Source: Hydractinia symbiolongicarpus (taxonomy: Eukaryota > Cnidaria > Hydrozoa > Anthoathecata > Hydractiniidae). Taken from it: a DNA stretch of 64,000 bases. The position numbers and the translations under genes were made by a program. Shown here piece after piece: positions 1 through 26,818 of this stretch (position 1 is the stretch's first letter; each line of letters begins with the position of its first letter). The DNA lies in the NCBI RefSeq assembly GCF_029227915.1, contig NC_079886.1:11305501-11369500 (forward strand), read 5' to 3'. A model generated the notes under the pieces. That model made no database searches, was not told the origin of the DNA, and was given only the letters and a program-made list of their open reading frames with translations.

Positions 1-1346
1 ATGAGCCGCTACACCATATCTAAACAACAGCCTGGTTATCTGTGAAAATTATGACTTGTTTATTCCTCCATTCAACACCCCAACAAAAAACAGCCACAAC
101 AATTGCCAGTAACTCATAATAGGAAATGCTATGCTGCAGGGCATGGCCTAATTCTATTGAAAACCATTTCCCACCATAAAATCCACCGAGCCCAATGCCT
201 GATGCATCAGTAAACAACTGAAGGGACGATGAGTAGAGAGTTTCTGTGTGAATAATAGCTATCCCGTTCCACGTTGGAAGAAATGCCCACCACCACTCGA
301 CGTCCTTCCTAGATTAAGAGGTGATAGTGATGTGGTAATTTAAGTGTTTAACCGTAGATGCTAGATCAATCAAGTGGCGTAGGAAGATACGGCCACATTT
401 TACCACTTTACAGGCAAATGAAAGTGAGCCTATAAGAGACAAAAGCTCCCTCTTCTTACATTTTTTCTTGGTGAGCCACCCTTCTAAAGTGACCATCAAG
501 GCATCAAACTTATCTTCAGGCAGACGTATCAGAAAATTAACAGTGTCAATTTGTATGCCCAGATAGGTTATAACCTGAGATGGACCCACTACTTTATCGA
601 GTGCAAGTGGAACGCCAATAACCTTAAAGACATTCTTGATGAGGTCAACCAAATACTGGCATTCATTTTTTTGTAACGCCGCAGTAATGAAGTCATCAAG
701 ATAATGCAGTAACTCATTCGTCATTGCTACAAAATGTAAGATAAAGTTTAATAAATCTGCAAAAGTATTAAATATGTAAGGCGAAGAGCGTCCACCAAAT
801 GGTAAAACTACATCAAAAAATACCTCCCTTGCCACTTATATCCTAGTATATGCCAGTCATCAGGATGGACTGGACAGAGTCTAAAGGCGTGTTTGATACC
901 AAGTTTTGCCATGTAACAATTCTTGCCCATTCTTTTGACCATCTCTACCGCATCATCAAAGGATGAATATGAGCCCGAGCAATCCTCTCTCGATATGCCA
1001 TCATTTACTGAGGAGCCTCTGGGTGATGAGAGGTCTAAGACCACCCTTACAGTACTATCTTTTTTGGGTGCTGCACCCAAAGGCGAACAGTGGAAACCTG
1101 GAAGCGGTGGTAAATCAAAAGGTCCAACTGTATGCCCACGATTCAACTCTTTTAAAATTGCTCATGATACCTTATGACCATGGATCACCGAAGACTTATT
1201 GTTAGAATCACTAGAGGCTAGTGAGCAGTCAAAAAAACCAAGTTTAAAACCAAATTTAAAGCCGGAAACAATAAAATTTACAATTAATCTATTTGGGTGT
1301 CCTGCAAGCAAGGACTCCAAAATATTCACATTGATGGGCGTGGAAA
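1..1346 (-). pseudogene. DIRS-like pol: reverse transcriptase and RNase H, broken
   Basis: Pol enters near 1346 with GFKFGFKLGF, meets a TGA near 1161, continues as 1146-808 (fingers and palm, ending GYKWQGRYFLM) and shifts frame at the A/T run near 815-835 into 835-314. That part holds the catalytic YLDDF and the thumb/connection. RNase H follows at 217-20 with its three acidic residues in place (TDAS, YYELLA, FTDNQ). RT motif A normally reads D-I-x-x-A-F; here it is LGIKHAF, so the first catalytic aspartate is glycine. With the frameshifts, this makes the copy inactive. The C-terminal part continues off the window. Confidence 0.75.
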
Positions 1347-1368
1347 CAGGCCTTACAACTGGAAAAAA

Positions 1369-2948
1369 TTACTTGGGACTTGGTGCAAAGGGGCGGAGTG
1401 AACAGCCGGAGGATGGGTGCATCCTGTCACACAAAGTGCATCTGTGAACGAAGTGGCAAGTATCTTCTCTGCAAGGTAGGCTGTTATTGTATCTGTAACA
1501 CCAACCTGCCCGCTGTCCATTACCCCACGAGCGGGAGGCATTCCGAAACCTTGTGTCCCCAGTTTGCCGAGAACCAGAGGGGCAGTTGCTGGCAAAATGT
1601 CACTCTTTCCGGCAGGTAAAGCAATGTGAGCCAAACCTGCTAGCTGGAGATGTCGAGGCTGGGGCAAGACGTGTGCTTGCTCCTCGGATGTGGTTATTGA
1701 ATAAAAGCTCATCGAACTTATCCCACTTCCTGGTTGGATCATTTGCTATTTGCAACCTATGAAGCTGATCGTAAATGTAGACCGCGCTAAACTCATACTG
1801 ATTGGCGAAATTAAAGACCATCTGTTGATATCCAAGGAGCTGGCTTGTGAGGTGTGGGAAGTAATGCAACATACACATAAAATAATTTGACCATGCCAAA
1901 CACCAAGAATGGAAGTCCTTAACCTTAGACTTATTAAAGCTTTTTTGACTAAGCGACACATTTGGCCTACCATCCATCTCCCTAATTCTTAAATCAAACT
2001 CTCCTGCATCGTCCATAGCCAGGGAGGAAAGGGCAAATGAAGAAGAATTCAGGCCAGGAGGCAAAAGAAGATCGAAGTTGACATACTCACCTGTCCTAAT
2101 TTTTTCCAAAACTCGCTTAGGGATAGCAGGCAATGAGCTTGCAGAGGGAGCAAGAGAAGCGGAGGAAGCAAAAGAAACTGGAGGAGCAGACTCGCACGCA
2201 GGGGCAATATTGGACATACCCGCTACCAACACGCCATCATTGGTTGATGTTGGTTCCAGAGAACCGGGAGCCGGAAAAGAACTAACGATAGGGGGCAAAG
2301 ATGGCGGACTTAACGGCAACGAAATTTGCTTGTTTACAACGTTAGCAGAGGTAAACTGCTGAGTCTTAGCAAAAGTTGCAAGTTCATTTTTTAGGTATGA
2401 TTTCATTTCATCGGCAAATGCTTTTGGGTTGAAATTTGAATTTGAGATTTTTCAGCGTCTCAGTTTAAGGGAAGACAGTTTCCGTTTTTTTTTCCCACCA
2501 CCCCAATAGCTGGACTGCTTTCAACAAATGATAAAGCATTGTGGCCTTCGTTCTGATAATTTTTTATGGGGGTTACAGTCCACGTACCCCTTTTTTCTTC
2601 GTCATTGCTACTTATCACTTCCTCAGGTATAGCATTATTTTCTAGGGCATTAAAATCAACAACATCGTTCGAAACAACAGCAGGTTCCTTTTCCTCCGTA
2701 TTCACTGGATGCGCGTGGTCTTTATTGGCGCTCTCCATAATGCTTATAGCAAGTTCTCTAACTGATTTTCCTTGAACAGGCAGGTCGCGGCTTGAGGCAA
2801 GTAGGAGAAGGGTCTCTTTTCCCAACTGTACCCATTGTTCTAAGGAAAATAGATGGGGTGACTGCAAGAACTCATGCACAGTTATAGCATTGACAGAAGA
2901 GGTATTTTGCTTACGTTTCGTAGTCTTCTGCTGCTGCTTCGGAGCCAT
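1369..2948 (-). pseudogene. DIRS-like gag, broken
   Basis: The reading starts at the ATG complementary to 2946-2948 (MAPKQQQKTTKRKQ, basic start) and runs 162 codons to a stop at 2460. The protein then resumes in another frame at 2406, so there is a frameshift in between, perhaps at the poly-T run near 2485. The second part (residues ...FDLLLPPGL...) ends in CFTCRKE followed by TGA at about 1600. Past that stop, the same frame reads HFASNC, completing a CX2CX4HX4C zinc knuckle whose glycine position is now the stop. A further Cys/His cluster (C-x8-C-x4-C-x3-H and CTLCDRMH) follows, and the frame closes at 1369. Gag would package the element RNA; this copy cannot make a full product. Confidence 0.7.
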
Positions 2949-3883
2949 AATGAGAACTTTGAGTACAGAGATTTAAAACCAAACTATTAGCAAAATCTGA
3001 TGATGGAAACTAGTTGACTTTAGCTGCTCCCATTTTATAGGTAGGCAAGGCAATCTTAGGTGCCTGGATCTACAACAGTATTGGTTAGTTACCTTGAGGG
3101 CCCCTAGTGTTCATGCCTTGTGACCACCCTTTTCACTAGTCTACCATTCTAGATTTGGAATAACATTGAGTTTCTAAAGTATATCCTTCAATGATGCTAG
3201 TAGCCATCTTTGTTGACACTTGAATACTGAATGCAATCAAAGCCAAGCCTCTCAACAAGGTATAAGTACTTACTTCAGGAACCGCAATTAACATGTGGTG
3301 AACTGTTGGTCCACCACCATCAAAATACGTGAAAAAAAATTAAAAATACAATTAATAAGACACGTGAAACTTTGTCCTCCCCATTACTGCCGCTTATTTT
3401 ATTATGCTCACTATGAGTGGTAAGATGAGAATGGATAATAAAATTATAAAAACATGAGAAAGAATCTTCAGTATATCGTTGTTACAGACGATCTGTAATA
3501 ATTCATTATTTTGAGACGCATATCCTTGATACACGTTATTTTTTAATACAATATTTTCCATATAAGAACATAAAGCTTCATAGAAACAAAATTTAGTGCT
3601 GAAATGCTCCTTATAAACTTTCAAAATCGCGAAATGCTGATAGCTACATCATAGACTTGAAAGCTACTTATAATTTATGTTTATGCTAATTTAGCCCTAG
3701 CAAAATAGCGATAAATAAACAAAAAAATCCCTTAGTCATATTTATCGATAATTTTATATTTTTAATCTAAATTATCGATAAAACTTTTTGCTTAGCGATC
3801 AGGCGCTATAAGTGATTGATAATGAAAAGTTATCGCTAAATAGCTTTCTATCAAATTCCCTGGAATTGTCACATATATACTTA
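2949..3883. other. intergenic stretch, no firm gene
   Basis: AT-rich sequence between the DIRS remnant and the Harbinger element. A 76-codon minus-strand reading at 3394-3624 ends in a hydrophobic segment (residues ~54-75, ILSHVFIILLSILILPLIV). It starts at TTG, not ATG, and nothing in it was recognised. It could be an exon or chance. Confidence 0.3.
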
Positions 3884-4072
3884 GGGGCTATTTCTTTCAT
3901 ACCTGAGATTCAAATCTGTATGCTCCAACTGCTCCAACTGCTCCGGTGACCAAAGAAACAACACGGAACCGAATCCAAGTGCTCCGACATTTTTATGTGG
4001 TTTAAAAATATAGCTTATATTTTTGCATAATTTTTGCATAATTAAGAAACCACGGCTCATTTGTAAACAAAT

Positions 4073-4606
4073 ATGGCTGTTTCAAAAGCGAAAGCGCTAG
4101 CGATTTTAGCCTTCAGCGAATTAGAAAATGAAGAAGATAAAAGAAATGCGGAGGATATCACTGAATTAATTTTGCCATTGGTTGCTTCAATTAGTTCTAC
4201 CGATCGTGTCGATGCTGTTAGGATACCAGGATACTTTGAGACAGTGATACCCTTGTATACCGATGACACATTTAAAAGCCATTTTAGGTTGAGAAAAACA
4301 TCAGTTGAATCATTGTGTTTAAAGATTGGCAACTTCGATCAGTTTTTTAAATCAAATAGTGGTGGAAGACCAATGGTCAAGTTGCACAAACAAGTATGTA
4401 TTTTCCTGTGGTATTGTGCATCAAAGGAACCACTTCGTAGCATTGCTGATCGCTTCGATGTTACCGAGTCAACAGTACTCAGAATTATACGTCGAGTATC
4501 GAAGGCAATTATGTGTTGTTTGGTCCCAGTTAACATTGTTTGGCCTTCTGGAAGCTCCATAATCGAAGTAGCTAGAAAAAGATCTGACATCGTAAAAGGA
4601 CTGTAA
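4073..4606 (+). pseudogene. Harbinger transposase, N-terminal part only
   Basis: ATG start; 177 codons to TAA. Residues ~97-145 form the helix-turn-helix region that precedes the DDE nuclease in this family (VKLHKQVCIFLWY, then LRSIADRFDVTESTVLRII). The reading then gives IVWPSGSSIIEVA, the spacer normally followed by the first catalytic Asp block (G-x-I-D-G/C). Here it stops about ten residues later with RSDIVKGL. No DDE sequence exists between 4606 and the tail of the opposite gene at 4740, so the catalytic domain was deleted. Family members run about 350-400 residues. The protein could still bind DNA or the Myb-like partner, but cannot cut. Confidence 0.75.
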
Positions 4607-4739
4607 TTAATTAATCCCAAATAAAACGGCTATTTTTATAGCCACAAATACAAAAAAACATTATTTAGGCATACAACTAAAAAACAAGCAATTAACAAAG
4701 TCAAAAAGTTGTTTAAAGTTTTTCAATTAGCATTTTAAA

Positions 4740-5618
4740 TCAATCCATTTTTTCCCGATGTTGTTCGTCTCGCTTATTTTCAAGTGCTTTTTCTTTTTCA
4801 TCTTTCTTAACTTGGTACGTCTCAAGCCACGTTAAAATTGAGTTAGTGGATTTGGTAGCACTTGAAACGTACTTCCTTTTCCTTTTTTTTTCTTTTCTGA
4901 CCTCGCCAACTTCAACATCTTCCTCTTCCCGTTCACTTACACTTTCATCAGCTTCTTCCTCATCGACTTCATTTTTTCTTTGAACATTACCCATACCCGA
5001 TGAACTAACGGTGCACATGGGCTTGACGTTTGGGCGATAACCGTAAACATTTTTTAGTTCCTCATAAAATTGGCAACTTTTTTTATCATTTCCTGATTTA
5101 TTATTATGGTCGACTGTTTTCCTATATATTTTGGTAATAGTTTTCCATCTTGAGTTGCATTGTTGCCAAGATGGAAAATTTGTATACTTTAATTTTAACA
5201 ATTCCTTTTTAACTTCATGCGCTATAATTTGCCATACTTCTTTTGCTTTATACATTAAATTTTTAAATTTGTCGACGGATTTCTCATATTCTGCAATTAA
5301 GATATTGGTTGCCTCTTGTTTCCAATAAATTGGAGTAGGTTCATCCTCCACTGTTGTACAAGCAGTTGATGGCACGCTTTGGTCAACTATTTCACCTGTT
5401 TTATTTTTCTTGTTTTTGTTACTTTTTTTATCCACCCCGTTTAATTTAAAAGTCATTTTTAATTTTTTTTTCGGTGGAGACGGCGACTGACGTATGGCGC
5501 TGGTATCTATCGTAGATAATTCTCCTGTTTCATCATTTCCTCCCCATATATTCTGTAAATAAAAACCGTAATCTTCGCAAGAAGTGTTAAATGACATCGC
5601 GCTTTCACTTTTAATCAA
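4740..5618 (-). CDS. Harbinger Myb/trihelix-like DNA-binding protein
   Basis: 292-residue ORF, convergent to the truncated transposase inside the same element. Residues ~100-175 form a Myb/SANT-like (trihelix, MADF-like) domain with the spaced tryptophans: YWKQEATNILIAEYE, then VWQIIAHEV, then WQQCNSRWKTITKIYRK. Acidic (EEEADESVSEREEED) and basic (KEKKRKRKY) stretches follow, then a C-terminal helix rich in K/E/Q. In Harbinger elements this second protein helps bring the transposase to the nucleus and to the ends. The ORF is uninterrupted, unlike its partner. ATG is at 5616-5618. A host MADF gene is unlikely because it sits within the paired terminal repeats. Confidence 0.75.
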   Translation of the reverse strand: MIKSESAMSFNTSCEDYGFYLQNIWGGNDETGELSTIDTSAIRQSPSPPKKKLKMTFKLNGVDKKSNKNKKNKTGEIVDQSVPSTACTTVEDEPTPIYWKQEATNILIAEYEKSVDKFKNLMYKAKEVWQIIAHEVKKELLKLKYTNFPSWQQCNSRWKTITKIYRKTVDHNNKSGNDKKSCQFYEELKNVYGYRPNVKPMCTVSSSGMGNVQRKNEVDEEEADESVSEREEEDVEVGEVRKEKKRKRKYVSSATKSTNSILTWLETYQVKKDEKEKALENKRDEQHREKMD

Positions 5619-5961
5619 GTTGTGTTTACATTTGAAGCTGTCCTGTTTGTTTATTTTTCCGTATAATTAAGTTCCGTCTCCCGTGGTTTTTTAATTTATG
5701 TAAAGTATTCAAAATGGTTTTTCACTGCAAGAGTTTCACTAGCGAAAAAATGTGCGCCAAAGAAATGGGTTTTCGGAGCAAGAAGGCTTTGACCGTAGTA
5801 AGTCAAATTATTAGTTCTGAGTGCTCTAAATGCTCCAAGTGAACTGCTCCTCGAGGAGTTCATCCAGATTCGATTCTGAATGCCCCAAATTACCAAAGAA
5901 ATGATAGTTGGAGCACTTGGAGCATTTAGAACCGATTCTTGTGTGCGAAAGAAATAGCCCC

Positions 5962-8052
5962 TTATTTAAAAAATGTCACTTGTGTGAGTTTGTGCTTTCT
6001 GTTTGGTTGAGAGACCTTAAGTACAGGCTCAGTGAGCAGTACTAGGTTGGTAGATTGTAGAAAAAGTATATAGTTGTTCTAAGCAACAAAGTAGATCACA
6101 AGAAAGAGTGACTCTTGTTTTTTTGGACACACCCTCTAACATACACTGCAGCCTTTCTATTTCATGTCGACACACAGCATATGCCGAGGTGATTTGAAAA
6201 AACTAAGTTCGCGTTGGCAAAATTTTGAGGCGAATTTTTTTTACGTATGACATTTTTTTCAAAGTTATAGAATCCTTCAATTGTCTTGAATTTATCATAA
6301 ATATGTATATACTGATTATATTGGCAATAGAGAGTATTCCTTAAATGTAAAAATTATTAAAGATCGTAAAGTGGTTGCTCATTTTGCTTATTTACCCTAA
6401 ATAGAGGATTTATGGCTAATGACTGAAATGATATTTTTTTAAATTTATCAATAGAATACTGACCAAATGCAAACTTGCTCCTGTCACAGCATGCTTTATA
6501 AGGAGCAAAAAATTATGTCCAGTGCAGCAGGTCTTGTTTTTATTTCTGTTGACCAAGGGAGAAAATGTAAATAGAAAACATGCACCTTTTTAGCGAGGGC
6601 AATGAAGTAATTAGGACAGCTTTAATTATCACGTTGCAATTGAAAAATACTGTCTGAACAATTTTATATATGGCAACATCAGTATGGAAGGCATCACCTT
6701 CTATTGAGAGCAAATTTGACTGAAAAGTCTAAATCTAAAAAGAAAAACAGTCAGCTTCAGGTCGATTTTACTACAATCTTGAACAAAATTTTGTATGTAA
6801 GAGCAGTTTTATTGACGTTTTCCCAATATGACTGAAGCATTAAACATAGTTTGTAGTCAGCTTTTGCTTTGTTCATTCATAATCATAAAATAAACTTAGC
6901 AGTAATTCCAATAGGTCTCTCTAACATTAAAATAAACAGAATTAGGATGTAAAAATTGTGAAATTTAGACATACTTGTCCCTGCATGATCTACCTTTTTA
7001 AATAGTCAAACCATAAACGTATGTAGTGAGCAGAGTTTATATATTCTTATTAGAGAAATTTGTTCAGACCATCACATTATTAAAACAATGTCTGCAAAAA
7101 AGCAGGAATCAGCAAAAAATGTGCCAAACCTTGATTGGGGTTTTCATGCATGAATATAATTAGAAACAATTTGCATTTTTATCTTAATATTTCTACGATG
7201 GCCCCTATGGCTCACTTCTCTTCCAATTTAAAAGCATCTTTTCCATGATCCAAACATTTCTCTTCTGTATTCTTGCACTTTTCTTCTGCACTTAACACTC
7301 TGCATGTGGCCCCAAACTTTCTCTTCACAACTAAATTTAGAAATCTGGTCCGCAATTTTACACCCATAGTCTATATATTTTTCCTAAAGGTCCTGAAGCA
7401 TGAGCATGAATAAAATAATATCACGAATCAATTCAGATCAGTAGCAGAGTAATTAATTTTATTTATCAATGGACACAATAAATGGCAAAATAGATGGCTA
7501 CCGAGAGTCCTCTAAATCATGGTGGTGTCAAATCACATGCTTTTTTTTTATAATGAATGTGCTTTATAAGAATATCAGGCTGGGATTTTAGGTTAAAAAC
7601 AATAGTTCTTTTGTTTAGGACAAAAGAAAAATAAGAATGCTGACCAGCCTGGTTAGAATTTTTATATATAATATATAAAAAAGTGTGTATTGAAAAAGAT
7701 AAAGAAATGCCTCAAACAGAATACCACAATATATTTTATGTGTAGTGGTCCACTACACATAAAATTTTTGGAGGAGTTATTACTTACTAAGAACATTTTC
7801 ATGACTGGTATGTCATTTATTCATCCTTCTCCACAGGGATTTTTAGCCGTCATCCATTATATTTCTAAAAGGCAAAAATGCCTGGCGACGAGGGTTGTAA
7901 TTTAATTAAAAACTTGAGTCATCAAAATCCAGCTCAATCAATATAATAAGACCTATTGGAATTACTGCTAAGTAAGTGGTAATGTCCAGAGTTATCTAAA
8001 AATACATTACTATGGTATAATATTACATTATACATATTACCACTTTTTTAGA
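5962..8052. other. AT-rich upstream region of SANBR
   Basis: No convincing exon was seen on the plus strand, so any 5' exons of SANBR (the SANT part) were not found here. On the minus strand, 7222-7372 has two overlapping short readings with coding-like composition (one with KIADQISKFSCEEK), perhaps a transposon scrap. A perfect palindrome lies at 7733-7765. Confidence 0.35.
7733..7765. repeat. 33-bp perfect palindrome
   Basis: ATTTTATGTGTAGTGG, a single central T, then the exact reverse complement of those 16 bases. No spacer, so it could extrude as a cruciform or be the end-to-end relic of a small inverted repeat. Confidence 0.85.
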
Positions 8053-26126
<18,074 letters not shown>

Positions 26127-26439
26127 ATAAAAACAATTATATATTTTTAATATTTTGTAAGGCAGAGCTGTCTTATAGTTTCCTGTGTTTGAGTTAGATA
26201 TCATTAATTCATTTAATTTTACTGGCCGTTTTTTGTCTTATGCACTCCTTGGCAAAAGTGTATTTCGACCTTTTTCTCGATCAACCAAACGAAGACAACT
26301 GATAGAATACTTATTCAAAATAACACCTAGTTACCAACTCTCTTCAGCAGAAAACCTTGAAAAAAACCTAACTAATTAATTCTTCTTCTGTGCATATGTC
26401 AGGCTGAATATGGTTTTCTGAAACAAGTCATATGCGATA

Positions 26440-26565
26440 AATCAACCTCAACCCCAGAGCCTGTACTGTCTTTGAAGATAGAATGCCACCCTTATAAGAG
26501 GGCTATTTTCTATCTTTTAAGAAGGGTATAAAAAAGACACGAGAGCCCTGGGAGCGAAGCTGACG
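26440..26565. repeat. hairpin MITE-like repeat, CAACCTC...CCCTGGGAGCG family
   Basis: AACCTCAACCCCAGAGCC opens and AGACACGAGAGCCCTGGGAG closes an imperfect inverted repeat. A shorter inner palindrome is ATAGAATGCCACCCTTATAA against AGAAGGGTATAA with TCTATCTT. Same family as the cores at 10842-10896 and 11366-11436. Confidence 0.6.
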
Positions 26566-26818
26566 GACTATAATAAATGCAATGAAGCCCTTGTTATATT
26601 ACCTAAACTGATTTGTTGGATACTGATCGTGAACAAAGGTTTTTTTTTGCAAATTATTTTAGCAAGGAAAGAAAGAAAGAAATTTATATAAAATATGTAA
26701 AACCAAGCTTAGAATTTAAATGTTAAGATTTAACTCAATATCAAAGATGCAGAAATTATTTAAATACAAAAATTCTCAATTGTAAGCCAAACTTCTTGTC
26801 CACAGAATTTTTTGTCTG

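Larger units (their letters stand above)
1..2948 (-). mobile_element. DIRS-like tyrosine-recombinase retrotransposon, decayed, cut by window edge
   Basis: Read on the minus strand, the order is gag-like ORF, reverse transcriptase, RNase H, which continues past base 1. The RT has the DIRS style: GFKFGFKLGF near the start of pol, then a GPF...FHCSPLGAAPKK block, YLDDF, and a connection with SLIGSLSFACKVVKCGR leading into RNase H. No LTRs are seen. The tyrosine recombinase expected downstream lies outside the window. Several frameshifts and stops show it is dead. The 5' end is put at the gag start; inverted terminal repeats were not located. Ty3-like identity is less likely because of the RT-RNase H linker. 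Confidence 0.8.
3884..5961. mobile_element. PIF/Harbinger DNA transposon, non-autonomous (2,078 bp)
   Basis: Both ends are visible. GGGGCTATTTCTTTC starts at 3884 and its exact reverse complement ends at 5961, a 15-bp perfect terminal inverted repeat. It is flanked by TTA at 3881-3883 and 5962-5964, the 3-bp TTA duplication typical of PIF/Harbinger. Subterminal repeats of the type TGCTCCAACTGCTCC occur just inside both ends. It carries two convergent genes, the usual Harbinger pair: a transposase (plus, truncated) and a Myb/trihelix-like DNA-binding protein (minus, intact). Confidence 0.9.

Noticed and set aside
7690-7905. 71-codon plus ORF
   Set aside because: Starts at TTG and crosses the palindrome at 7733-7765; no family motif.
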